Part shown: piece by piece, positions 26,913 to 37,442 of the stretch
Layout of the letters: each line of letters begins with the position of its first letter
Position numbering within the stretch: the first letter of the stretch is position 1
Origin: Solirubrobacter sp963724195
Lineage (GTDB): Bacteria; Actinomycetota; Thermoleophilia; Solirubrobacterales; Solirubrobacteraceae
Reading direction: 5' to 3'
NCBI GenBank assembly: GCA_963724195.1
Contig: CAVRTQ010000024.1
Span: 1 to 64,000 of the forward strand
Length of the DNA stretch: 64,000 bases
The notes under the pieces: model-generated
What the model saw: only the letters and a program-made list of their open reading frames with translations
Told to the model about the DNA's origin: nothing
The model's database searches: none
Made by a program: the position numbers and the translations under genes

Positions 26913-29900
26913 CGGTCGATCAGCAGCGCCGCTTCGGCGTCGCGGTCGAGCTCACGGGGGCGGCGGACGAGCGGCGGCTTGCCCAGGCGCATCTCCAGCC
27001 GGCGGCGGACACCCTCGGCGCGACGACGGCCGGCGCGCTGCAGGTAGTCGTCGCGCAGCGCCGGGTCGATCGCCGCGTGGAACGTGTCGGGGTGCGCGAC
27101 GGCGAGGATCGCGGACACGTGCCCGAAGCCGAGGCTGGCGATCAACGCGGCCCGCAGCGGCTCCGCGAGCGTGATCGGGCGGTCGCCGAGCGCGAGGTGG
27201 CGGTTGTCGCGCATGAGCGGGTCGACGCTCTCCAGGTTGCGGTTGCCGGGGACGCGGCCGGTCTCGAGCATGCGCAGGACGCCGTCGAGCTGCCAGGCCG
27301 CGGCGCCGCCCTTGGCGTGGCCCGTGACCGTCTTCTGCGAGACGACGAGCAGCGGGTTGCCGGGGGTGCGGTCGAGCGCGGTCTGGAGCCGGTCGTGCAG
27401 GTCGGCCTCGTTCGGGTCGTTCATGTCCGTGGAGGTGTCGTGCTTGGAGACGACGCCGATGTCGTCGGCGGTCAGGCCGTGGCGGTCGAGCGCTTCTCGG
27501 AGCGGCCGCGCGGCCGCGAGCGCGCCGAGGCCAGAGGCGGGAATGCTCGTGTGCAGGCCGTCGGCGAACGAGCCGGCGTAGGCGAGCACGCCGCGGACCG
27601 GCAGGCCGAGCGCGAGCGCGACGTCGCCTCTCGTCACCAGCTGCGCGCCGCCGCCCTGGGCTTCGACGAAGCCGGCGCGGCGGGTGTCGTTGGCGCGGGA
27701 GGCCTCGTGCGGCGCGAGGCCCATCGCTTCGAGATCGTCGGAGGACGCGGTCGCGCCCATGTCCGCGAAGCCGATCATGCCTTCGGGCGTGAGGTCGTCG
27801 AAGCCGCCGGCGAGCACGGCCAGCGCCTTCCCGGCGACGATCTTGTCGTACGCGACCTCGAGTGAAACCGCCGCGGTCGCGCACGCGCCGACGGGGTGGA
27901 TCATCGGGCCGTAGGAGCCGAGATAGGTCTGGACGGCGTGCGCGGCGACGACGTTGCCGAGTGACTCCTGGACGCGGTCGTTCTGGCGTTCGGCGTCGAG
28001 CAGGTGGTCGAGCAGGAGTCGTCTGCAGCGAGGCCATCCCGCCCATGCCCGCGCCCTGCGTGTTGGCGACGTTGGCCGGGTGGACGTGGTCGAGCAGCTC
28101 CTGCGGTTCGAGGCCCGCGTCGGCGAAGGCCTCGACGGTGGCGGCGAGGTTCACGAGCGCCATCCGGTCGGCGGTGGCGATCAGGTCGTTCGGGACGCCG
28201 AAGCGCGCGAGGTCGAGGCCCGTGGGCAGCTGGCCGGCGACGCGGCGGGTCTGCGCGACGATCCGCGGGACGCGGATCTGGCCGCTGATCGTGACGTGGA
28301 AACGGTCGCCGTCCCGGCGGACTTCGCCGCCGTACGAGCGCGCCTCGTGCTCGGAGTCGACGGTGAACGTGACCGGCTGCTCGAGCGTGACCGGCGCGAG
28401 CACGGTGTGGCCGTCCGCGTCGATCGTGCCGTCGGATTCCAGCGCGCGCACGCCGATGCGCTGCGCCACCGCGTCGGCGTACCGCGCGTGCAGGTCTTCC
28501 TCGCGCACCTCTTCCTGCGTGGCGCTGTCGATCCAGCGGCCGCGGTAGTGCTCGAGCTCGTAGCGGACGAGGCCGGTCAGCCACGCGAGCTCGGCGACGA
28601 CGCCCGGCGAGTCGAGCTCGTCGAGCTCCAGCGCGAAGCGGCTGCGGCCGGTGCCGCCCGGACCGAGCTCGCCCGTGCCGACGATCACCACGAGGTCCTC
28701 GGGCTTGAGGTCGTGCGGGGGCGCGGGCTGCGGCGTGTGCGGAGCGGCGTCGGTGCCGGGGCTGGGCAGCGCCTGCAGCTGAGCGGTGTGGGTGTGCGGC
28801 TCGATCGCCTGGCGGAGCGCGTGGGCGCGGGCGGTGCGGGCGGAGCGGTCGCGCAGCTCGTCGGCGAGCGGCTGCAGCGCGCCGCGCAGGTCGTCGATCT
28901 GCGCCATGCCGCCGGTCAGGTCGATCTCGCCCTGCGCGGTGGGTGACGAGCAGGCTGGTGAGCAGCCACGCCATCTCGCTCGGGGCGAACGTGCGGACGT
29001 TGAGGCGCTCCTCGACGAGCGGCGCGATCGCGTCGTTGCCGCGCATCAGGTTCGTGCCGCGGACCCAGCCGATCTTGGGCGCGATGATCGTCGTGTTCGC
29101 GCCCCACGGCTCGGCCTGCGCGCGCTTGAGCAGGACCTCGAGCGCGGCCTTCGTCTCGCCGTACGGGCCGTCGCTGCCGAACGCGCCGTGGTTCGGCGAG
29201 AGCGGGAGCAGGACGGTGCGCGGCGTGAGTTGGCCGATGAGCCGTTGGACGCCGAGCAGCTGGAGCCGGATCGCGGTCTCGAACGCCGCGCCCGCCTCGT
29301 TCGCGTCGCCGGTCGTGGGCAGCGCGGCGAACGGCGCGAGGATCGTCGGCGTGAGCGGGTCGACGCGCAGGTCGTCGCGGCCGCGGCGACCGCCGCCCGG
29401 GTGGTTGAGCCAGTGCGCGAGCGCGTCGATGTCGGAGAACGACGCGAGGTTGGCGGGCACGACGTGCAGCTCGGCCTGCGGGCCGGCGCTCGTGCGGTAC
29501 AGCTCGCGGTAGAAGCGCCGCCGCTCGGGCGTGAGCGTGGAGGTCGCGATCACGACCTTGGCGCCGCCGCGCAGGAGCCGTTTGGCCAGCTCCGCGCCGA
29601 TCGAGTTCGGCGCCGCGCCGGTGATCAGCGCCGTCTCCTGCCGCAGGTCCGGCGAGATCTTCAGCGACACCGCGAGCTCCGCGACGAGCTCGTCCGGGAG
29701 GTCGCGGAGCAGGTCGATCGGCCGCGTCTCGTCGGGCTCCGTGCCCGTGTGCGGGACGCCGGTCTCGTCGATCGTGACGGTGGGCCGCGCGCCGGCCAAC
29801 GGCAGCGCCGCCCACATAAAGGTGCCTGGCACCTTTATGTTCGACGGCGATGACCCGCTCGAACCTCGGGTCCGTGCGGGCGAGGTAGGCGGCGGTCTCA

Positions 29901-32900
29901 GCCACCGTCTTCTCCCCCGCGTGCGCGGCGATGCGGTCGAGCTCTGCGCGGAGCGTGTCGGCGTCGATCCGGCCGGCGAGCGCGTCGTGGTAGGCGGTGA
30001 CGAGGTCCCAGCGGGCGCTGGCCCAGGCCGAGGCGAAGCGCACGTGACGGCGGGCGTCGAACTGCGGGGCGATCTCGGTTGCGCGCTCGGCGCCCAACTC
30101 GGCATCGAGGACGGCCAGGCGGTCCTTGTCCGGGTCCGTGTCGAGCAGCGGCTCGCCGGGCGGCGCGAACGGGCGGCCGAGCGCGTCGGCGAGCGTGCGC
30201 GCGGAGTCCAGCAGCGCGTCTTCGAGCGCGGGGTTCGCGACGGCGACGGGGGCGGCGACCAGTTCGGGTGCGGCGGGGCGCGTGAGCGGGATCTTCAGGT
30301 CGGTGGACGGTCAGCGCCAGCGCGCGGTCCAGCACGTCGGGACCGGCGCTGAGCCGCGCAAGGTCGCCGCCGCGCGCGGACGGGCCCGGCCGCGTGTCGA
30401 GCGCGACGCGCGCGAAGACGTGGTCCGTCAGCCCAGGCGGCAGGCCGAGGTCGGTGCGCGGCACGCCCGCGCGGGTCAGACCGGTGGCGAGCGCGTCCTT
30501 CAGATACGGCCCCGGGAACCGGTACGCGGCGCCCTGCTCGCGCAACGACTTGACCAGCTCGCCGATCGTCTGGCGCTGCACGCCCTCCGCCCCGGAGAGC
30601 CCGAACTCACGCCCGAGGTCGATCAGCACCTGGTTGCGGCGTGAGGACACGCCCTGGAAGAGCTCGTCGACCGACTCCGAAGGGTCGAGCTGATCGAGCC
30701 GCACCCGCGCCTGCAGGGCGAGCACGAACTCGAGCGCGTCGCCCGCGTCGACGGGACGATCCGCGATCGGCGAGCCCGCGCTGGGCGGGCTCGCCGGGGC
30801 GGCGGAGACGTCCGCCCGCGTGGATTCGTCGCGAGCGGACGCGTCCGCCCCGGCGGGCACCGCCGCCGGGGCGGACGCCACCGCTCGCTCCAGAACCACG
30901 TCGCGGTCGTGCTCCGCGTGCAGCAACTCGACGTCCGGCACCGTCAGCTTCGCGAGGCCGGTGAGGACCGCGGCGTGCGCGGGCGCGACCTCGAGGAAAC
31001 GCCCGACGAGACCCGCGAGCGCCTGCTGGCACTCGATCCAGCGCACCGGCGAGGCGAGCTGCCGGGCGAGCAGCTCGACCACGTCGTCGCCGGGCGCCAG
31101 CGGCCGCGCGAGCACGTTCGGCACCCAGCGGCCGAACAGCACCGACGGATCGATGCCCGCGGCCTCGACGTGCGGGCGGAACTCGTCGACGGCGCCGCGC
31201 AGCGCGGACGAGTGGAAGGGGATGTCGATGCCCGGCACCACGCGCGCGTCGCGGCCGAGCGCGGCGATCGCGTCCACTGTGCCGACGATCGCGTACTGAC
31301 GACCGGGCGCGTTGTGGTTGACGACCTCGACGTCGCCGGGGAGCCCCTCGAGCGACTTCACCACCGCGAGCCGGTAGGGCGAGGAGCCGTCCGCCGCGCG
31401 CGGGACGTGGTGCTGCATCGCGAGCCCGCGCTGCCACACGAGGCTCAGCGCGGCCTCGAGCGAGAGCGCGCCGAGCGCGTGCAGCGCCGCGAACTCCCCC
31501 ACGCTGTGCCCGGCGGCCACCGTCAGGTCGCCGATCGCGCCTTCCGCCCGCAGCTCCGCGAGTTGCGCGGCGGCGAGCGCGACCAGCGCCACCTGGGTGA
31601 ACTCGGTCCGGAACAGGACGCCGTCGGGATGCCGGGCGACCCGCCCGTCCGCGAGCCGCAGCTCGCGCGGGTTGTCCTCGACGACTTCGAGCAGCGAGAA
31701 ACCGAGCGCCGCGCGGGTGTGGGCGTCGGCGGACGCCCACACCGCGCGCGCGGCACGCGAGCGGGCTCGGCCGTCCGCCCCGAGCCCCGCTCGCTGGATC
31801 CCCTGCCCGGGGAAGATCAGCGCGGTCGGCGGAGCCGTCGATGACCGCCTCGCCGAGCGCGACGTCCACCTCGTTCGCCCGTACGCGCACCTGCACGACC
31901 CGGCGCCCGCCGACGATCGCCGACCGCGACGCCTCGAAGTCCAGCGCCGCCCCGAGCGACACCGGCGCGAGGAAGCTGACCCGCCACTCGCGCAGGCGGG
32001 TGGCGTCGCCGTCGCACAGCGCGTCGACCACGAACGCCGAAGCCCGCGCCGCCGTCCACGCGCCGTGCACGATCGGCCGCTTGAGCCCGGCGAGCCGCGC
32101 CGCGAGCACCGACCGGTGCAGCGGGTTGCGATCCCCGCCGACGCGCGCGAACGCGTCCATCGAGGCGGGCGCGACGTCGTCGCCGACGGCGAGCGTAAGG
32201 GCCGGCCGCGCGTGCCGCTCGGGCGCGGGGGTGGCGAGGAGGTCGAGACGACCGGCGGCTGCCACCGCACAGTTCGATTGCTCGACCGCTGGTGTCCTGG
32301 CCGTCGCGATGCGTCGCCGATCGTCTCGTCGCCGCGCGTCACGGTGCCCGTCGCGGTCCAGCGCGCGGCTGCCGTCGCGCGGCACTTCCAGGGTCGTCTC
32401 GGCGCGCACGTGCAGGACGTCGCCGGCGGACAACTCGGCGTCCAGCTGCAGCCACGGCTGCTCGGACAGGAAGTCGGCGTCGCCGGCCTCGCGCAGGGTC
32501 AGCTCGACGTCGTGGAAGTCGTGGCGGCGCAGCTCGAGGTCCGTCGCGGCGGCGTCGCCGAGGATCGCGAGCTCGGCCTCGACGGTCGCGACCAGCCCGC
32601 GCGCGCTCTCGACGCGGGCGCGGCAACGCAAGCGCGTCGGCGCGCCGACCGGGTCGTGCAGCTCGACCAGCCAGGCCGACGCGACCCGCTCTCCCCCGGC
32701 AGCGGCGGCCAGGCCGGCCCCGGCGTGACGGCGTGCGTCGCGTGCACGAGCTCGTGGAAACGCGCGGCCAGCTCCGGCGTCGCGAGCAGCGAGCAGACCG
32801 CGGGCCAGGCCAGGGTCCAGGCCAGATCCAGCGGCACGCCGTCGTGCGCGGCGCCGGTCGCGGCGCGGTAGGCCCGCGGGAGCTCGGGCGGGCAGGTCCA

Positions 32901-35900
32901 GCCGTCGCCCGGATCCGAGCGCAGAGATCGCGAAGGCCGCGCGGGCCTCGTCGCCGCCGACCTCGAAGACGGCGCCGTCGCGGACCGCGAAGCGCAGCGC
33001 CAGCGCGCCCGCGGTGACAAGCACGTCCGACGCGCGTGCGAGCGCTGCGCCGCGGACGCGAGCCGACGGCCGCGGTCGATCGCCGGAGCGAGCGCGTCCC
33101 GTCGCACCGAGCGGCCGACCGCGGCTCGATGACGACGCTCTCGAACGGGGCCTCGGCGGGCCGCACGGTGATCACGTCGCCGAGCTGGTCGATCGCGTCG
33201 CCGGGCGCGACGAGCCGCCACAGCGGGTTCGGCAGCGTGCGGCCGTCCGCGGTCACCACGCACTGCGCGGCGAGCAGCTCACCGACGACCCCGCCGGCCC
33301 GCAGGGAGGCCAACGGCTCGGGCGCCGGGCCAGGATCGGCCAGGCGCGGTCGCGACACCGGCGGCGCAGCCACCCGCGCGATCGCCTCCGCCTCGAACCG
33401 CGCCAGCAACTCGGCGACGGGCTCGTCCGCGCGCTCGATGCCGGCCACCGCTTCCGGCCCGGGGATGACGAAGACCTCGTCGACGCCGAGACGGTCGTCC
33501 TGCGCCTGCCACAGCCCGTCGGCCATGTACCAGCGCCGGACCTCGGCATCCAAAACGGGCACGAACGGCACGGGCTTCCCCGGCCGGTCGCACACCTCCA
33601 GGAAGAACTGCGCATCGGCGGGATGCAGCAGCGTCCGCGCCGCCACCGCATCGTCGACGATCACCTCGACCGGGCCGGAATCGACGCGCGCCAGCCGCGC
33701 CGCGAACCGCTCGACCAGCGCCTCGTACCGCGCGCGCCAGCTCGGGTGCCCCCACTCGCCGTCGTCGTAGCGCCGCCCGCGCCCGATCGCGCACAGCTCC
33801 CGGAACCGCGCCAAGACGTCGCCGTACGTCATCGCCGCCAGCTCGCCGAAGTACGGCTTGGCCGTCAACGCCAACGCGGCAACGATCTCGTCGCGCCGCG
33901 CGAGCACGGCGGCCTCGTCCCCCGCGACCGACTCGAGCAGATGCCCCGCGCGGGAGGCGGCGTTGTCGAGCAGATGGATGTCGGCGTTGAGGTTCGAGCG
34001 GGCGCTCGTCACGCCGCCGTCGACGCCCCGCCGCGGCACCCACGCCCCGGAGCCGGACGCGGCGACCAACGCCGCCTTCACCTGTGGCGAAGCCGCCGCC
34101 TCGGCGACCGCCATCGCCGCCGTCCCGATCAGCACCGCGTCCACGGGCATGACGCCCACGCCGTGCGCCAGCGCCCACGTCCCGTGCAGGAGGTCGGCGG
34201 CGCGCGACGGCGTCCCGATCCCGCCCCCGGCGCACACCAGGACGTTCGGTCGCCGGCGCAGCTCGTGGTAGGTGTCGAGCAGCAGCTCCTCGAGGTCCTC
34301 CCACGAGTGGTGCCCGCCCGCGCGCCCACCTTCGAGGTGCGCGGCGATCGTGTGGTGCGGCGCCGCGTCCGCGATCGCGAGCAGCTGGCGCACCTGCTCG
34401 GCCGTGCCGGGCTTGAACGCGTTCACGCGCATGCCTTCGGCGGCCAGCGCGTCCAGCAGCGTGATCGCCTCGTCGACGTCCGGGATCCCGGCGGACACGG
34501 TCAGCCCCGCGAACGGCGCGCCCGCGCGGCGCGCGCCGAACAGCAGCGCGTCCTCGGAGATGTGCAGCTCCCACAGATGCCGGTCCAGCAGCAGCGTGTT
34601 GAAGACGACCTCGCGGCCCGGCTCCAGCAGCTCCGCCAGCTCCTCCACCCGCAACGCGAACGTGCGCCGGTCCGGCTGCCCGCCACCCGCCAGCTCCGCC
34701 ATGTACCCGGCGTTGGCCGCGGCGGCCACGATGCCCGCGTCGACCGTCGTCGGCGTCATCCCCGCGAGGATCACCGGCGGCCGGCCCGTGGCGCGCGTGT
34801 ACTTCGTATCCAGGTGCCCGTTGACGACGCCCGGCGCGAACGCGGCGTAGGTCACGTCGCGCCCCGCGGGCGCGGCGCCCGGCGAGGTCAGCACCCGCCG
34901 TCCCTCGGGCGAGGCCAGCGCGAGCACGCGCACCCCGCTCCCGCGCAGGTTCTCGGCGGTCATCCGCGCGACGGCGGTGCCCGGGCCGAAGTCCAGCACC
35001 CAGTCCGCACCCGACGCGCGGATCTCGTCCGCGACCCCGTCCCAGCGCACCGGATCGACGAATTGCGCCCGCGCGAGATCGACCGCCCCGCCGAGCACCG
35101 GCGCCCAGCGCTCCCCGGCCGCCGGAGCCTCGAAGCGCGCCAACGCCTCCGCCAGCGCGGGCGAATGGAACGGGACATCCACCGGCAGCGGCGTCCACTC
35201 GAAGCGCAGCGGCGCACCCCCGCGCTGCCCCGCGCGCCGCGCCGCCGCCTCGGCTTCGGCCTGCGTCGTCAACCGGGCCCGCACCGCGTCGAGGTCCGCG
35301 GGCGGACCCGCGAGCACGATCCGTGTCCGCGTGTTGACCAGCGCCACCGACACGGCGCCGGTCAGCAAGGGCTCCAGCCGCTCGAGCGTGATGCCTTCGA
35401 CCGCCGCCATCGGCGACCGCCCGACCGCGGCCGACGCCATCTGCAGCCCTTGGACCGCGGCACTCCGCAGGTGCCGCGCGAGCAGCGCGTCGTCGATCAC
35501 GCCGCCCGGCGCCTCGGCGACCAGCGCCGCCGCGAGCAAGCCCTGCGAATGACCCGCGAAGCCCACCACAGAGCCGATGCCCGGCCCGAGCGCGTCGGCG
35601 AAGACCGCCCGCCAGAGCAACGCCTGCGCCAGCAGCGACAGCGGGTACGCGATCGCGGCGCCGCGCAGGTACGCAAGCGGTGGCGCGCCGTCGGGGTCCA
35701 TCACCCAAGCGGCCACATCGGTGCCGTGCCGGTAGGCGCCGCTCGCCAGCCCGAGGTCCGAGGCCGCCACCTCGCCCAGGACGTCGCTCGCCAGCTCCGC
35801 GCCGCTCAGCAGCTCGGGTCGCTGCGCCACCAGCGTCGCGAGCTCGTCCAGCACGTCAACGCCCTGACCGGCGAAGGTCACGACGGCGCGCACCTCGTTC

Positions 35901-35920
35901 GCGGCCAGCCGTGCCGCCAA
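26909..35920 (-). CDS. fas: Type I fatty acid synthase, single-chain FAS-I (about nine frameshifts)
   Basis: A 9-kb gene for about 3000 residues with the mycobacterial/fungal domain order. The acetyltransferase has GHSQG at 35550. The FMN enoyl reductase has PPVILAGMTPTTVDAGIVAA at 34770. The MaoC-type dehydratase has GDRNPLHRSV and RPIVHG at 32080. The malonyl/palmitoyl transferase has AAGHSVGEFAAL at 31520, and the ACP has GVSSRRNQVLIDLG at 30640. The ketoreductase has ITGAAPNSIG and YGETKAALE at 29150-29640. The ketosynthase has GACATAAVSLE, SKHDTSTD and TVTGHAKGG at 27300-27900. Frame changes lie near 33125, 33010, 32900, 32700, 32330, 31835, 30310, 29840, 28930 and 28030. The start is unsure: TTG 35920 in frame, or ATG 35981 with another indel. 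acpS follows with a 4-bp overlap. Confidence 0.85.
29814..29840. repeat. Perfect 27-bp palindrome inside the FAS-I gene
   Basis: Arms ACATAAAGGTGCC and GGCACCTTTATGT pair perfectly around a single T. The element lies between the ACP and ketoreductase domains, exactly where the reading frame changes. It matches the palindrome at 44315 in 23 of 27 positions, so the two are copies of one repeat family. Its AT-rich arm ends contrast with the surrounding sequence. Confidence 0.8.
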
Positions 35921-35990
35921 GCTCGCGGCTGGCGGCGCCGTTGGTGGCGGGAGATGGGTAAGGACTGGCGATCAGCGACATGTCAAGACG

Positions 35991-36011
35991 ACTTGCCGAC
36001 CGATGGCAAGT
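35991..36011. promoter_or_regulatory. Inverted repeat upstream of FAS-I
   Basis: ACTTGCC and GGCAAGT form a perfect 7-bp inverted repeat with a 7-bp spacer, 10 bp before ATG 35981 and 70 bp before TTG 35920. The form and place suit an operator for a TetR-like or other dimeric regulator of fatty-acid synthesis. No regulator gene is adjacent. Confidence 0.4.
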
Positions 36012-36062
36012 CACTAGATAATGCACATGAAAGCGTAATCCGATCCTCGACGTCGGAATTTG

Positions 36063-36076
36063 TTAGGGTCACCTAA
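36063..36076. promoter_or_regulatory. Candidate iron box TTAGG-N4-CCTAA
   Basis: TTAGGGTCACCTAA has perfect 5-bp arms (TTAGG/CCTAA). It is 50 bp before the SirB1-like gene that leads into the FhuF-like reductase. The arms equal the ends of the DtxR/IdeR consensus, but the spacing is 5 bp shorter. TTGTTAGGGT here is shared exactly with the site at 14861. Confidence 0.45.
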
Positions 36077-36126
36077 GAGAGGCCCTCGCTCCGAGGGCCG
36101 CCAAGGTCATCTCGGAGGGCGGGCGA

Positions 36127-36783
36127 GTGAGCACCAGCGACAGGAACACGGCCGTGCGGAGGGGCAGCACCGTTCCCTTCCGGCTGCACGCCTCGGTTTC
36201 GTGCCCGCCGCCCGCGGCGCTCGCCGCGTCGATGGCGTGGGAGCTGGGCGATCTGGACGCCGAGCGGGTCGAGCGCGCCTACGACGCGCTGCTCGCCGCG
36301 ACGCCGATCGAGCTCGAGTGCACCGCCGAGGACCAGCTGCGCGTGCTGGGCGAGGCGCCGCTGCGCGCCGTCCACGGTGGCGGGCCTGAGGCCCTGCTGC
36401 TCGACCGCGCGCTCGAACGCGGCCACGGCCACCGCATCCTCGTCGCCGTCCTGCTCGCGGAGCTCGGGCGCCGCGCGGGCGTGCCCGTCGGCGTCGTCGC
36501 CGGCGCCGCCGGCCACTTCGTCGCCCACCAGCGCCTCACGCAGGCGCTCGTGCTCGATCCGTCCACGGGCCAGCTCGTGGACGCGGACGAGCTCGGCGTG
36601 CTGCAGTGGCGCTGCGGCCACCAGGTCGCGGCCGAGCTGCTCGACGAGCTGCAGCCGCGCTACGAGCGCATCGGCGACCTCGCGCGCGCCCTGCACGTGG
36701 CGCGGATGCGCACCACGCTGCCGTTCGAGGACACCGAGGACGCCGCGGTGCGCCTCGAGCAACTCGCCGCCCGCTTGAATTAG
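36127..36783 (+). CDS. SirB1/transglutaminase-like family protein
   Basis: An intact 218-residue cytoplasmic protein. The fold region RILVAVLLAELGRRAGVPVG then VVAGAAGHFVAHQ, and VLDPSTGQLVDADEL, match the Transglut_core2 (SirB1) family, where the catalytic Cys is usually in a CNPISL-type motif. Here that position reads GHRILVAVLL, so enzymatic activity is doubtful. The GTG start is supported by GGAGGG (36115-36120) six bases upstream. The gene is 5 bp from the FhuF-like gene, which suggests an operon under the TTAGG palindrome. Confidence 0.6.
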   Translation: MSTSDRNTAVRRGSTVPFRLHASVSCPPPAALAASMAWELGDLDAERVERAYDALLAATPIELECTAEDQLRVLGEAPLRAVHGGGPEALLLDRALERGHGHRILVAVLLAELGRRAGVPVGVVAGAAGHFVAHQRLTQALVLDPSTGQLVDADELGVLQWRCGHQVAAELLDELQPRYERIGDLARALHVARMRTTLPFEDTEDAAVRLEQLAARLN

Positions 36784-36788
36784 CGGCC

Positions 36789-37442
36789 TTGCGGCAGGCC
36801 CTTCATGTCGGCGCCCGCGCCGAGCCCGGTTGGCTGACCTCCGCCGAAATCGCCGGCCCAAGACTGCACGACGCGCTCGAGATCGTCGGCCGCGCCCTCG
36901 ACACGGACCGGCCCGACATCCAGGGCCAGCGCGTGATCGAGCTCGTCACCTGGTGGCTTGCCCTCCCCCTCGCGCACGCGCTGCTCGACGCGCGAACCGC
37001 TCCCTGATCTCGCACCTGAGAACACCCGCGTGTGGGTGCACGACGACCCGGCACCCGACGGCATCGGCGCGCTCATCCTCGACGACCGGCCACGACGACG
37101 CTCCCACTGAAAGCGCTCGTCGACGCCCACTTGTCACCGCTGGTCGCCGCGGTGTGCGCGCACACCCGCCGCCCGGCCAAGGCGCTGTGGCGCGGCGTGG
37201 ACGACCGCATCGCCGGCGCCCTGATCTTCGTGGCGCAGTCCCGCGGCGAGGAGCCGCGCGGGTGCGAGCTCGCGCGCGAGGCCTATCCCGACATCGACCT
37301 GCGCACGCTCGAGCTGCCGGGCTACGCCCTGACCGTGCACGTGCGCTCGGGCTGCTGCCTGTACTACCGCATCCCCAAGGCGAAGTGCTGGGGGTGCCCG
37401 CTGCTCAAAGACGATGAGCGGCGGGCACTGACCACCAGCTAG
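36789..37442 (+). CDS. FhuF-like ferric-siderophore reductase (two frameshifts)
   Basis: About 217 residues. Parts in order are GWLTSAEIAGPRLHDALEIV, GQRVIELVTWWLALPLAHAL, TRVWVHDDPAPDGIGALILD, PLVAAVCAHTRRPAKALWRG and a C-terminal CCLYYR...CWGCPL motif whose cysteines bind a [2Fe-2S] cluster in FhuF. FhuF-type proteins reduce Fe(III) released from hydroxamate siderophores in the cytoplasm, matching the NIS operon at 15653. Frame changes near 37010 (one extra T) and 37090 (one base missing) cancel in length. TTG 36789 is the only reasonable start in frame. Its TAG overlaps the convergent stop. Confidence 0.75.

Noticed and set aside
29814..29840. A riboswitch or attenuator inside FAS-I
   Set aside because: It is a simple hairpin without conserved aptamer features, and a second copy stands at an unrelated convergent gene end.
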